Positions 12,248-25,446 of a stretch of DNA of 64,000 bases are shown piece after piece. The translations under genes were made by a program, and so were the position numbers. Each line of letters begins with the position of its first letter. The first letter of the stretch is position 1. Below the pieces are notes generated by a model. The model searched no databases and was not told where the DNA came from. It saw only the letters and a program-made list of their open reading frames with translations. The DNA comes from Dermatemys mawii. Taxonomy: Eukaryota > Chordata > Testudines > Dermatemydidae. Where the stretch lies: NCBI GenBank assembly GCA_007922305.1, contig ML677385.1, positions 8,148,336 to 8,212,335 of the forward strand, given 5' to 3'.

Positions 12248-13908
12248 TAGGGTGACCATATTTCCCAATGCTGAATATGGGATACCTGGTAAAATTACTT
12301 GTATTTGAGCGAATTCAACTGCAATCAGTCAGAACTATCCAGTACAGATGTACAAATTAACATCAAGTTGACTGAGCCCCTGTTAAAAAGAAATACTGCA
12401 TAGTTGGATTCTTTTTATTTACCTTCTTATCTTTAAGGTTTTAAAGGGGAGAGGTGACACACACCCACATACACCTCTCTCACATGGCGCGTGACGTACT
12501 GACCCAACCCTCCCTGCCCAGCCCTCTCCACCTTCTATTCCTGGCTGGGCCCCCAGGACGAACCTGCCTTTCCTGGTACCACATCTTTCTGAGGCAACAT
12601 GTGGGAGGGGGCACGCAGATCACATGTTCAACCTCCCCAGATTTCTGCAAGTGTTCACACCGGAATGTGGTTAGCAACAGCCTTTCCGTACTCTGTGGGA
12701 GGGAAGGGACAGGAGCTGCTTCCAGTCGGGGAAGGGGGGGAAAGGGAAGAGGGATGTCCTGGCCCATGTCTTTCTAGAGCTAATCTCTTCCTCCCTTCCC
12801 TCTCCACTCCCCTGTGGCTGGGAGCAGCTTGTTCCTGCCTGCATGCACAGTGTTGAAAGGCAGCTAACACCTCTATAACCCACCACCTCCTGTCCCCCAG
12901 TTATAGCACAAAGAGGAAGGGGTTAAGCCCTAAGGATACATTGTGCACCAGGGCTCACGGAACCTGACTGCAGGGGCTTCATCACACTGAGCCAGAGAGG
13001 TGGCTCAGCAGGGGAAGGTGCCCACGGGAAGGAAGAACCCCCTCGCTCCCTGGGGGGCAGGGGTGTGTCTGAAGAGGGTGCTAAGTCCCAGCCCAAGGGG
13101 GCTGCTGTGAAGCTTGCTTTCCCTGCCAACACAACCACTCCAGAGCTTAGCTGAGGGGCAGAGAGGCTTTCCCATGACAGCGCTATGTGGGGCTTTGGCT
13201 CGTGCAGGGCGCAGCGGCTCTTGGCCAGTGCCCTGTGTCGGAGAATCTTGGGTTTTTCTGCGGTGTTAGCCCAGCTGGGACAGTGGGGGAAGGAAGGAGC
13301 CTGCTGGTGAGCTGAGCACTCTGGCTGGGGACTGATTCTCCTCACAGCGCGAGGAGGAGGACTCGCCCCACTGGAGGGGATATGTAGGAGCAGTGGGGTT
13401 GAGGGCCTGAAGGGGCAAAGCAGGGAGAGGACAGCTAGAGGGAGCACATGTAAAGGGCCAGTGGGTGGGCAGCAGAGGCGACATGTAATCAGCTGCCGTC
13501 TGGAAGCTGCCCGCACTCACCAGCCACTGCTCTTGTCAGCTTGCAGCCAGTGCCAGCTGGAAGCAATATGGGGGATGGGATCCTGTTGGTCGGGAGCCAG
13601 CACGCAGCAGGGACTGTGCTGAAGGACCAGCATGGGGAGTGGCCAGCCCCGCACACAGTAGCTTTGCCTCACCACCAGACTTGCACACCCACCCCCATCT
13701 TCGGCCATTGGACATCCCCGCCCCCGCAACACACACACACTCACCGCTGATGGGTGGGCAGCTGGGGAGTAGGGATCCGGTCAGCAGCTGGACCCACCAG
13801 GACTGATGTGGGGGAGACAGAAAATATGGGACAATTTGCCCTTTTTAAAGAAAAAGTTGGGATACCTGCAGCAGGGCTAAATATAGCACTGCTCCTTTAG
13901 TCACCCTA
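12248..13908. mobile_element. hAT-type non-autonomous element with GC-rich core
   Basis: The ends TAGGGTGACCATA and TAGTCACCCTA form an inverted pair of hAT type. An exact 8-bp target duplication GAAATAAG flanks the element at 12240-12247 and 13909-13916. Length is 1661 bp. The outer 150-200 bp are AT-rich, while about 12480-13800 is GC-rich with many CpG and carries several long chance frames, including a 197-codon minus frame at 12923-13516. None has transposase features. It could be mistaken for a CpG island or a gene but is one insertion. A shorter relative is at 38294-38447. Confidence 0.85.
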
Positions 13909-14970
13909 GAAATAAGTCACTGGTGTTATCTATATGATGACTATAAGACTTCAGCTTACATAGTATATTCAACTACTTACAAGGTAAAAAAAATATCTGA
14001 TTAATACAACATTTAGCTGTAATCATCTTTCATTATCACCTATGAAAAATCAAGTCCAATTTTTGTGGGAGGTGTAGTATGCTGTACCTCTCTAGCATCT
14101 CTTTAGGGAGAAGGGTGGGCAGTGCTTTCTGTTTGCGTGCAGAGCACAGCCCTCAGAGCTGCTCCAGGTGTCGTGTGTTAGGGCAGGTGGGCCGGCAGAG
14201 AGTTAAATCAGTCCAAACAAATTCAGTATGCTTCTGCAGCCTTCAGGAACCCAAAGAGAGGAAAAAGAAAATGGAAATGTGCTGATCTTTCTCCTTTCTG
14301 AGAGAGCGTGGGCAGCCAAGCTCTCAAGCCTTTCCCTGGGACGACAGCCAGAGACTGGGGAGTCCTGCTCCTTCAGAGTGCCACCTTGCACCTATCCCTT
14401 TTAAATATCTGCCCATCTCCAGGCTTGAGAAGCCTCCCAGGTGCACCAGGTTGAGGCTGATTGTGCCCAGAGGATCTCTTTACCCTCTTCCAGACTGGGG
14501 TTGGAATCTGCCCCACCACAGAGGGAACTGTCTGACAATAAATAGTTAGGAACAATTTTTTAAATACTAGATACAATATTTTATGTGGAAAAAGTTAGTT
14601 ACCTATTTCAAGACACATTTTATATGGAAAAAAGTTAGTTAACTATTTCAAAAAATTATTCTCATCATTTTCCCTAGTAATAATTTTAGACCATTGCATT
14701 ATATTTACAACTGTATAACGAAAATTTGCAAAAATTACAACATCCAAATAAGAAAGTATGGTAAAATTGCTTAATAGATATTTTTCATTACTAAATACAC
14801 ATATGTATATGCATTTCTTAAAGATTTATATAAAGCTACTTTAGAAATTGTTTTACCAGTTGAAAGTAAGTACTAGAAAATAAAAACATTGGTAGTATCT
14901 GAAACTGAGAACATATGTTTCAGAAACACCAAACCTCCTGACATCTTCAGTAGCCAGTGATATGTATTAT

Positions 14971-15286
14971 GCAGTGTAGTTGTAGCCATGTCGTCCCATG
15001 ATGTTAGAGAGACAAGGCAGGTGAGGTAATATATTTTATTGACCCGACTTCTGTTGGTGAGAGAGACAAGCTTTTGAGCCACACAGAGTAGTTCTTCAGG
15101 CCTGGGATAGATATTCCAAGCACCACAGCAAAATACAAGGTCAAAGTCATCATAATGCAAGGACCTGGCATGATGCTGGGAGTACTTTTCCCAGATGTGA
15201 AGAAGAGCTGTGGGTGGCTTCAAAAGCTTGTATCTCTCACTAAGTTGGTCCAATAAAAGACACTACCTCACCCACCTGGTCTCCCC
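14971..15286. mobile_element. Inverted-arm element with 15-bp target duplication
   Basis: Two arms of about 75 bp, 15009-15084 and 15212-15284, are inverted copies of each other (left arm contains GTGAGGTAATATATTTTATT; right arm contains AATAAAAGACACTACCTCAC). The element is flanked by AGTGATATGTATTAT at 14956-14970 and AGTGACATGTATTAT at 15287-15301, matching at 14 of 15 bases. A long target duplication with inverted LTR-like arms is described for Penelope-like elements, so I take this as a non-coding derivative of one. A MITE is the alternative, but its target duplication would be shorter. The fragment at 433-513 is related. Confidence 0.65.
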
Positions 15287-15944
15287 AGTGACATGTATTA
15301 TCAGGCATCACAAGAACAGACAAAGAGTATGTCAGATAATGTACAGAGGTGGATAAATTTCCAATGAATGACTTAACACCACATATAATATGTAGAAATC
15401 TAATAGCATCATATCTCCATCACTTGGTGAAGTCTCAGGTATATTGAAGTATAGTGTCACTGTTTTGTAGGTAATAGAGTTTAAGGTTGCTTTTAAATCT
15501 TTTCTCAGTAGCTCCACATCCCTGAAGTTTCCAAGTATTCTTTATGAGGGGTTGGATCAGAATATCCTTCCTCAGTATTTATTTTGTCTTCTCCAATGTA
15601 GGTTTTATTTTATTGAATTATGCCTCAGTTAACCTAGAGTATATGTGGCAGGTAGTTTCAGAATTGTCCTGGTGAGATTCCAAGTTGGATGAGGGATATC
15701 ATGAAGCAGGATTTGGTACACAAGCCACACAATAGTCTTCCTATAGAGGATAATACTTCATTCAAAGGACTGACAACAGTTCAAATGTCAACTTTTCTGA
15801 GCTCTCATCATCAGCTAATACCTCAAAGAATTTAAAATTTTGTATGGGGTCTGCTGCCAGCTTTTGGTTCCTGTGAGCACAAAAGAATCAGAGAACATAT
15901 GTTTTCCTTCAGGATTTATAGAACATAAGCTAGGATTTTTATAG

Positions 15945-16035
15945 TAGCCTTGGGGAATTAGGCACCCAGTCCCACTGAATTTCAGTGTGATTTGGAGACC
16001 TAACTCGCACAGGTTTCTTTGAAAATCGCAACGAT
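15945..16035. repeat. Short fold-back MITE relic
   Basis: GGGGAATTAGGCACCCAGTC pairs imperfectly with GATTTGGAGACCTAACTC across a CACTGAATTTCAGTG centre, and is followed by CTTTGAAAATCGCA. The pattern fits a common reptilian palindromic repeat. Confidence 0.5.
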
Positions 16036-16204
16036 AGTAAGTATATGTGGAGTTCAACCTGGGTAAGATACCTTGATCATACTAGTATAGTTGAGCTTAT
16101 CTACCACCATCACTCAAAGCATTCATACCTCTATATTTATCAAAAAGTGTTTGGGAGATGTTGATCAAGTAACCATGGATAGGTTGAGTAGCTTTTAATG
16201 TTTG

Positions 16205-16745
16205 GGTTTTTGTAACACTGTAGCAGATTAGTCAGATCTTTAGCCAGAGTCCTTAGCAGCTTTGCCATCACAGTGCACTAAACCTCCACCCTGACCAACT
16301 GATTTAGTGCTACAGTCTACAGACCCACAGCAGCTATGCCTGGCCCCTTATTGGCTGGGCAGACAGCATTCTCACTGGTAACAGGACTATGTAAAGACCA
16401 CAAGAAGAAGATGAAACTGTCTGAGCAACAGACCCGTGCCTTGCCACCGCGCCCGACCATATCTTGCTGCCCTGATGCCTTGCCCAGCCCTGCCTTGCCA
16501 TCTCGTCCAACCTAGCCTCCCTAACCCGCTGACTTAGTCCCTTGGTTTGGATCTTCCAGTTAATAACCCCTGCAAGAACTCCAACTATTTTTCCAGCCTT
16601 CCTTTCATACTGATTGACATCTCAGGTACCTGACCACCTGTTCACACTTGACTACTGCTCTATCCCACCCTCTAGCTCACATTGGCCACCAGACACTACA
16701 CACTCCTTATTCTGTATCTACTTCGCTCAAGATTGAGGTTTGAAA
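16205..16745 (+). repeat. Possible LTR-like repeat
   Basis: A moderately GC-rich block in AT-rich intron starts near TGTAACACTGTAGCAG. It contains CTATGTAAAGACC, followed by a C-rich region with repeated GCCTTGCC/GCCCTGCC words at about 16436-16500. The look is that of an LTR with U3, R and U5, but I found no closing CA end or target duplication. Confidence 0.3.
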
Positions 16746-17229
16746 TATAGGTATCAAAAGCATTGCTCTACTAGTTAACCTTTTCCTTTTCCGTAACAGA
16801 TGCCATAAAAAAGCCAAAATGGTGATGAAATAATTGAGCAGTTATTGAACGATTTGGAATTCAATTTCATTAAAAATTCCCATGTGACATTAAAAAAAAT
16901 TAGTTTTCTGTCTGACATTTAAAAATGTTAGGTGACTATTAACAAGAGTTTCTAAATCCCATTAACCTTTCAAAGTGATTCACAGCACAACAGACTCCTA
17001 TATCAAAAACTATGATATAGCATGTCTCCTTGAGGCTAACGCCTGGCCAGATCAAACCATTTCACTGACCCAGTCTAGGAAGTGTCACTAAGGAACCTTC
17101 ATTGTTTTTCGTTTCCATTTCAGAAATGAAACAAGATTTCTCATTCATACCATGAAACACTATAATTCCTATTACAAATTGTGGCAAAATATATTGAATT
17201 GCTAGACAATGTGTAATTTGTGATTGTAA

Positions 17230-18710
17230 AAGATATGTTTAAGATAGGAATTTGCCCCTTTCCATTTTACCAGGTAAGCGATGTTTGATGGGTGTTTCAT
17301 CAGTCTGGCAGGGGAATGGCCAATTCTTGGGTCCTGTTTAAAGATGAGGTTGTGCGTTCTGGCACCAGGGCTGCCCACTGCCTTTCCTCTTCTCCTTCTT
17401 GGAACATGCACGGAGATTATGTACAGGCAGGGGCTGGAGCTGGGGAGAGCAGATTGGAATCTCCGCCTCTGTGTGTCAGCCATTGGCCAATTCAGGGACT
17501 GTGAGGGAATTGATAGGCTCCAGTTATGTCCTTCCTCATGTGCATAAGCATTTCTGGGTACACAGAAGTCACTCTTGCTGGTGACTGGTGCCTTGACAGC
17601 CCTGCCATGTAGATGGTGTAGTTATCAAGAGCTGGGTTTTCTCTAATCTGATCACTGTGTGGGGCCAGAAGGGATATTTTTTTCTTTTTCCAAGATAGGC
17701 AGCATGTCTGGGTTTTTTCCCTTTCTTCAAACCATGCTGAAATCAGAGTGGGTGGAGCTAGTATCCACCCCTCAAAAAATGGGGATGAAAAAGATAATAA
17801 ATGTCAGTAAATACTGTTACAGCTTACAGTCAATGTCCAGCAGGGGAAGAGGCTTCAAGGGGCCAGCTGCTGTGGTTGACCTTAGTGTGGGATCCAGGAA
17901 CGAGTAGTAAACACTGTTAGTTGTTGCATGAGAGGTCTTAAGTCTTTGCAGACAGAGCTTTCCCTTGTCTTGTGCCCTCGTTCCTCCTCATTAAGAAAAG
18001 GTGGTGGGATTCAGTAGTGTGTTGAATCATGAATTGAGTAGAGGGGATGTTGGCTAAGGAAGCCAACTCTCATTCCTTGGTTGTATAGCATGAAGCCATT
18101 TTAGCCAACTAACGACCCCATCAGTGTCTGGTAGTTTGCGAGAGGGTAAGTCATCTCATCTCCTCCTTTGCCTCACTAATCTTAAAATTAGTAAAGTTTC
18201 AACCTGTAGCTGTAAATTTATCTGTCTATAGCTTCATTTTTTGCGGTGGTCATCATGAAGGCAGTAGATTCAAATTCCAGCAGTCTTTTGTCAATCATCT
18301 GGATCCATCACAATCTGGCTTGGGAACAAACGGCTGACAATGTTGGTTTTAGAAAGCATGCGGGGGGTGGGAGTCATCCTCCCAGAAGGGCAACTCTGTT
18401 GTTTTCAACACCATTCTCCATCGGGGATACTTGTAATGGAAAGAGGCTTTAATTTATTAGCCAGGTTTCTATAACAGCTTCACCAGCAGAGGTTGCCCAA
18501 GAGATGAACTGAATTGGCTCATTGAGGTACTCAGTCAATGCCCACCTTTTCTCACCAACACTGTTCACTGCTGGGTGTCTGCTCTGGCTGTAGGCCATTT
18601 GTGGCACCATGTGCCATCACAATCTCATCCCAAGAGGACTGTTAGCCTCCAGGAACCACAGCACTGGTTACTTCAGGAAAAGCTTACATAACCTGGAACT
18701 GAACTATACC
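17230..18710. other. Unassigned moderate-GC block in intron
   Basis: About 1.5 kb with higher GC and fewer simple A/T runs than its surroundings. On the minus strand 17202-17483 is open for 93 codons and includes VPRRRRGKAVGSPGARTHNL, an arginine-rich run faintly like the start of some L2-type LINE ORF2 proteins. No other LINE motif could be followed. It may be an old retroelement or a retrocopy. I see no splice pattern fitting the + strand gene. Confidence 0.25.
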
Positions 18711-21700
18711 ACTAGATATGAAGAATTTGGAGGCTTTCTATAATCATAACAATTTTAAAGCAGATCAAACATCAGTTTAAACTCTTGACATTTTTTGAAT
18801 AACTTTCCTTCATATAATTATATTATTGTTATTCTCTGATTATAGGTATAAAGCATATAATTATGGATGTCTTTTATACTAATGCTTATAATTATATACT
18901 TAACTTCATAAGTGTGACATATTATTTTCCCATAAATTTTAAAGTAAATAAGAATGTGAAAGCTGTTTTTGAAAACTGAGTAACTTGAAGTTATGAACCA
19001 TATCCTAAGCTTGATTTTTAAAAGTATGCTTTCATAACAATTGGTAGCATAAAAAGTAATGTTCTGTGAAAGCACCATGGCAGCATTCTTCCTGGAAGAA
19101 AATAAAATTTGGGAAGGCTATAATTATTAATCACTTTAACTAAAAGCAGTTTGGCAAATAAATCAGACTAGAACATCTTTACAGAGCTAATAAAATGGTA
19201 GTTTTCAAAAAGGAGGATAAATGACTAGCGTTTGAATGAAATTTGTTGATAAATACGTAGAAGCTGAAAAAAAACCCAAACCCAACAACCCATATTAATC
19301 AATTATGTGGTGCAACAAAAAGGAGCCTAATGTAGATTATGAAATGCCAGTGAGACTACAGCTGAATTTGGCAAGAGACTATTCAACAATAATCAGAAGG
19401 TGGTTTCATATTTTGCTATATGAGTGGTCGTATTTGTGAAAAATAGTTGTCAGATGTGTGGAGAAAGAGAGCAAATATATTATTATATTTGTTTGTCACT
19501 TAATCTGTAGCTGGTATTCCTAGATCTCTGTTTGTAATAAGTTCAAAGCATCAGAGCAACAGTATTATTGCTAACACTCTACATTTGAGTCCAAAGCCAA
19601 AAATGTAAATGAGAGGAGAAAGAAAATTTGAGAAGGTTTTCTAAAATCTGCTAATTAGTTATATGGAATTTAGACAAATAATTTTCTAAATTAAGTGTAA
19701 AAATAGCAACTGTTGAAATGAAGGGCTAAATTCTCATATTAATTACACTGATGCAAATCCAGAGTAATTTCATTTTAATTAGTAGAGTTACTCTGGATAT
19801 GCCCGTCTGAGAGCAAATTTGGATGTAGTGTACTTTATTATTTTTAATGTAATGAGAATGAGGTTAATTAATTTTGTCTTCATAGTCTCACTGTTACTGT
19901 TTCTCCTCATCTTAATAACTATACTGAGTAAGCAGTTTTGGAAACTTGTTATTCAGCAAAATTCTGGATAGAGTGCCAGAAGTTTTACAGATTGTCTTAC
20001 AAAAAGTCATTTGTGTTTTATTTTATATTATTTTATTTTCTATACTTCACAGTAGTATAAAATAAATTATTATAGTATATAATTTACTCACAATATGTAC
20101 AGTGGTATACTGTGATAGTTCTGGTTAGGTTTTCTTTTTTTGGGGGGTAAGGGGAAGTTGTTTCACTGAAGTACTTACCCTTTTAGCAGTGGCATAGCCA
20201 GCTTTATCTACCTGGAGGAGCGAGCACTAGGAAAAAGGAGCTGTCTGAAATGCTCTCGGTGGCATTTCGGCAGCCTTACCTCTGCGCATGGGTATGGCCA
20301 CCGAAATGCTGCGGAAAGAAGAAGCGCTCCAGCTGCCCTCTGCGCTGGTGACTCATGGTGACATGGAAATGAAGTGCATGTGTATAATGTACAGAATGTA
20401 GTCCAGTTTAGGCACCAAGAGCTCTTACTTCACTTCATACTTTGAGTGGCCAGTATAATGAAGTGTGAAGATTAAAATATATCTGATATTAATTGCAAAC
20501 CATTCACATGTCCTGCTTTTCCAGATTTCACTGAGAAGGAAGAATGTGAGCAGTGACTGGGTTTTTGGATGGGCAAGACAGTGGCAATAGGGAAAGAATT
20601 AGATATTGAATTAAAGTTAATCATAAACCACACCAAAATCTGCAAATATTGGCTCAGAAATGTATGTCTGTTTTTCATCAAAATTATCCAACTATCTCTG
20701 CTGGCTAAGTTTAAAAACTCTAGACCCCAAATCTGCCCAATGGGAACAATGAACACAGTTTCTAACTTACCTCAGCCCTGATTAATTCCCCAAAACACAG
20801 AGGAATACAATGAGGAGAAACATTTTTTAAAGTTTTACTCAAACTTTAAACTTAAGAAAGAAAAAAAAGTTTCCCTCTGAGATTCACCTGTAAAACAAGC
20901 ATAGATTCATTAATAGATATATGGACTGGCCAACAAACCTAATTTACTGGAGGAGGAGGTTGCCATGGCAGTTTATGCACTCCTTCCATAGCTGCTCCCA
21001 CACGCCTGAGACCTGAAAAAGAGAACACAAAGGCAGATCAGTAGTTAGCAGGCAATCCTTCCCAAGTTCCCATCAATAAATCCACATCATCTTTCTCTGG
21101 AGCTGCAGCATCCATTTTCCTTTCTTTTACACACCCTTCATGCATCAACCCCAACAGGGAGAGAGAAGATGGGAGACAGCAGAACTAGCTGGGCTGCATG
21201 GAAAGACCCAGAGAAATATCCTGCCTCTGGGTCTGCATCCCCAGCTTGCTCGTATCTCTAATCAGAGATCTTTCAGAATGAAAGGCATTGACAATACTTT
21301 TAGTATTAATTTATTGTTTGTTACTTCTGAATCAGTGAATTGCAGGGATGTTCTTGACAAAATTATTTTAGAGAAGTTTTTTTTTATGGCTGAACACACA
21401 GGACAAGTTTGTTAAACTTGTTTCTGTGAATCCCTAGGATACTATAGCTGAAACCCAAAGTTGATGCAATTTATTTTTCTGTGTATGAAACTTCAAGAAC
21501 TAAGAAGCAAACCTCAGATGTTCAGCGGTTAGCTTTTATTGCGACCACAGCTATCTTCAGGTAACATGTTTTTTTAAAAATCTTATCTAAACTTTGCAAC
21601 ATTCTTGGACTTGTCGAAATAGGCTGAAAAAATTTAAGAGCAGAATCTGTTTCTTGACACTTTTCCTGCTGCCAGTTAGGCTACAAAGATCTCAAAAACT

Positions 21701-22480
21701 GCTTTTGCATTTTATACTTCCTGAATCCTAGAACAGCATCAGTGGGCAAAAATGGAAAATATTTAATTTTGAAATTCTCAAAACATTTGAGTTTACTTAA
21801 TTCCAAAATTTGAAAGAGGAAGTTCTTTATCCAAACCTCTTTGCCCATCCCTAATATTAAAATCAATTGAATGCAGTAGTCTTGAGTGTAATTTGAGGTG
21901 AGTTATAAATTAAAAAATCCCACAATTTTAGTTTTAGTCCAAGATGATTTCTGACTGTATATCTATACTAGTATCAATGCCAGTAATAATTACTGAATAG
22001 TGGTTTTTCTAACCTGTGATATTGCAAAGAGGCATGCTAGCATAATAATTTTAAGTTTTATTTATGGAGCTACAGAGTTGTGGAATCTGAGTTAGCTACA
22101 AGATCACACCCAACCAAATTAATTAATGTTTAAGCTCCACTCTTTTGAATACCTCAGTGCTGGGTGGAGTACCACCTGAGATTAATATCCGTGTAAGTAT
22201 TTCATCAATATGTTCATAAAAATGAAGCTAAAATTGGATTGTATTAGAGTTAGAAGATCATTTTCAAAGGTAAAGGAACATTTTCAGATCACCCATAGCT
22301 ACCTGAAAGAGAAGCAGGAGTTTATACAGAGTAAAAACAAGAGGGCTCTGCATATATGGGAGAAGCTGCTAAGTATGCACATTGTGATTTGATTTTTGGC
22401 CAAGTGGTCACCTAAAGCTAACTTGTCTTGGGAGTAGTCACAATGGGAAAAGTGACAGCCATTCCCTTTTTCATAGAGAG
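18711..22480. other. Intron sequence, mostly unassigned
   Basis: AT-rich intron. Two recognisable items: a fold-back MITE at 19723-19823 (GGGCTAAATTCTCAT against GAGAGCAAATTTGG, with TACACTGATGCAAATCCAGA in the left half), and a GC-richer hAT-like fragment at about 20185-20345 that begins CAGTGGCATAGCCAG and contains CGGTGGCATTTCGGCAG with its inverted partner GGCCACCGAAATGCTGC. The rest shows nothing I can name. Confidence 0.45.
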
Positions 22481-22484
22481 ATTC

Positions 22485-23425
22485 ATATTAATAGATTCCA
22501 AGGCCAGAAGGGATCTTTGTGATCATCTAGCCTGACCTCCTGTGTAAGAAAGGCCATAGAACTTCCCCAAAATAATTCCTAAAACATATATTTTAGGAAA
22601 ATAAAATCCAATCTTGATTTAAAAATTGTTAGTGAGAGAGAATCTAGCATGTCTATTGGTAAATTGTTCCAATGGCTGATTAACTCTCCTGTACAAAAAT
22701 TACACCTTATTGCCAGTATGAGTTAGTCTAGCTTCAACTTCCAGCCTTTGGATTGTGTTATACCTTTTTTTGCTAGACTGAAGAGCCCATTATTAAATAT
22801 TTGTTCCCCATGTAGATACTTATAGACTGCACTTGAGTTGCCCCTTATCCTTCTCTTTGCTAAGCTGACTAGATTTAGCTCTTTGCGTCTATCATTACAA
22901 GGCATGTTTCCTAATTCCCTCTTGGTTCTTGTGGGTGTTCTCTGAACCTTCTCCAATATAGCAACTTTCTTCTTGAATTGTGGACACTAGAACTGAACAC
23001 AGAATTCCAGCAGCAGTCACATGAGTGCCAAATACAGAGATAAATTAACCTCTCTACTCTTATTCCAGATTCCCCTGCTTCTGCATTTCAGGATCATATT
23101 AGCCTTTTTGGCCCATAGCGACACACTGGGAGCTCACATTCAATTGATTATCCACCATGACCCTCAAATCATTTTAAAGTCACTGCTTTCCAAGATAGAG
23201 TCCCCATTCTGAAGTATGGACTAAAGTCTTTGTTCCTAAATGTACACATTTACATTTAAATATATTAAGAAACATATTGTTTGCTTAAGCCCAGTTTCTC
23301 AAGTGATCTAAATCGCTCTGAATCCATGACTTGTCGTTTTCGTTATTTAAAATGCCTTCAATTTTTGCATCATCTGCAACTTCATCAGTGATGATTTTGT
23401 TTTCTTCTAGATCACTGATAAAAAT
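22485..23425 (-). mobile_element. CR1 LINE, 5'-truncated copy
   Basis: The minus strand reads through CR1 reverse transcriptase and C-terminal sequence to the 3' end. At 22723-22956 it gives KELNLVSLAKRRIRGNSSAV and YKYLHGEQIFNNGLFSLA, which fits the CR1 LxLFSLxKRRLRGDLIxVYKYL block in diverged form. The RT part lies near 23300-23420. The 3' UTR at 22488-22560 contains AAGGCCAGAAGGGATC and GATCATCTAGCCTGACCTC in + orientation, the characteristic CR1 tail. Frameshifts and stops make it inactive. Confidence 0.8.
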
Positions 23426-23429
23426 ATTC

Positions 23430-25446
23430 CCTCAAAACATAAAAACAAATTGAACAACCACCTGTAAATTTAACTAAAGTATTGTAAATCTGGCTGGGAA
23501 TTGCTGCTGCTTTAGCTCCTTTGTTTCTCCACTGGTAGATATTGCCCTGTGAAAGTTGTTGGAGAAACACTTGTTTCAAAGTGTATATGGAAATCTTGTA
23601 GTTCTTCCTGGTATGATGCCTCCACATAAAGGACTAGGTGCAAAAGTCATGCATTTCAAGAATCACTCTAGGAGTTTATAATATACATACATACTAAAGA
23701 TGCCAGTGGAACTGCTCTCATGATCATCCCTGCAGTAAGAAGCCTATGAGTGTGTGAGTTGTCCATGCACACAATGGAGGGAGAGGTATTTGTATGTAGC
23801 AGGTTTCTGTTGTAAGTTTCTAAGGAAATACTATACATTATTTTGAATTAAATGATTAAAAAATATTTAGTTTCTTTTTAGACAGACATTCAAATATTTC
23901 TCTTTTGCTATAAAGATATTTCTTAAACACAAACATACACGTGCTTTTATATGCTTCATTTTGAAGCCCTTAGCAATAAAATAGTAAATACATTTAGAAA
24001 TTTGTTTAAACCACTAAAAACTATTAATCTGAGGTTTAAAATACTTTATTGCAAATTTAAATAGCATCTCTCTGATGCAAGACACTTGAATGATATAAAC
24101 TGTGTAATACACCATCTCTACCATCTGTAGAGCATTAAATTCATTTTATGTGTGTTCAACTTCAACAGCCATTTTCTGTAATTGTAAAGGAATGTATTTA
24201 ATTGTAGGCAAGCACAATGTAAGGCTAAGCAGCTGAGAGTGGGATGTAAAATATTTCATGCTAAAATTTTACTATCTTTTCAATTTCTCAGCTATTTTGT
24301 TCTGTTTTTATATTATTTCATACTAAGGTAGGGTTCCCATTTTTGTACTTCAAGCTGTGGACCAGATTCTGTTCTGAGAATCACATTGTCTTATATACAA
24401 AAAAGAGAATGTAATACATGTTGACAGTCTTTGGTTGGAGAACGGCAGAAAATGGGAACAAACATTAACACGTTTTTCATGAGCGAATGCAGTACTAGAA
24501 AAAGGGACATGGTTGGAGAAAGTGCATGTGCTACATATAAAAACCAGCAAAGAGTGGGCGTTCTTGAATAAAATATTCCATCCCTACCTGGATGAAATAT
24601 TTTATCTTTGATGTGAAATAAAGATTGTGTATAAATTACATAGGGCCAAACTTACTATGTGCTCATTTGTGGCTTAGCCATGACCCCTGAAATAAGATTA
24701 AGTGAATTGTTGCAGTGCTCCAAAAGCAGGCCAGGAGGAAAACATAACAATTCTGTGGAATCTGCTTCCTCTCCCAGACTTCTAGCTATGTTGTAGGTAT
24801 TCAATAAAGAGGTGTAAATGTGTATCTATCCAGGCCACAGTTTGTTTCCATCTTGTTTTGATATCATTATGTATTATTTAATTTTGGTTGTTCCAATGAT
24901 ATGCTACGTGCTTTCCAGATATTTGAGAAAGGATGCTTTTTCCCTGAAGAGTTCACATTTGAAAGACAAGCAAGAGAATAGGAGTTAAAGAAGAGAGACA
25001 GCTAAATGGAGTTAGACTTTTTGTTTTTTACCACATAAAGCATTATGATGGGACTTAAAAATGAAGAGGGAGGAGCCTTGCAGAAACCTTGCAAGTGACC
25101 TTGAGAGGTCACTTGGTGCTGCACTAGCTCTCTCTGCAATTATAGGATGCTGGCTAGCTTTATGATGTAAGTCGGGCCTTGGTAGATTGCATGGCATGTT
25201 GGTGGGGAGGGTTGGCTGGAGAGTTTGATAACCCCTGATTACTAGTTGGAACATGAAGTGACTTATTATTGGGCGATTGGCTACTGCTACCTTTTGGTGC
25301 ATTTACTCTATTTTAATTTGTTATTAAATTAAACACGGCCTATGTGCCATTCAATTCAATTAATGTAGAAGCATCTTCTTTACATCATCTTTGACAAACT
25401 TCTTTGACAGTGAAAATCTTATAATTCATTCATTTTGTGTTCCTAG
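23430..25446. other. Intron sequence before exon 2
   Basis: AT-rich. No coding exon, RNA gene or clear repeat is recognised. The last 20 bases before the exon form a usable acceptor (TTTTGTGTTCCTAG). Confidence 0.4.

Noticed and set aside
12923..13516. 197-codon minus-strand open frame, longest in the window
   Set aside because: It lies wholly in the GC-rich core of the hAT element at 12248-13908, is proline/serine-rich from composition, overlaps other frames and has no recognisable domain.
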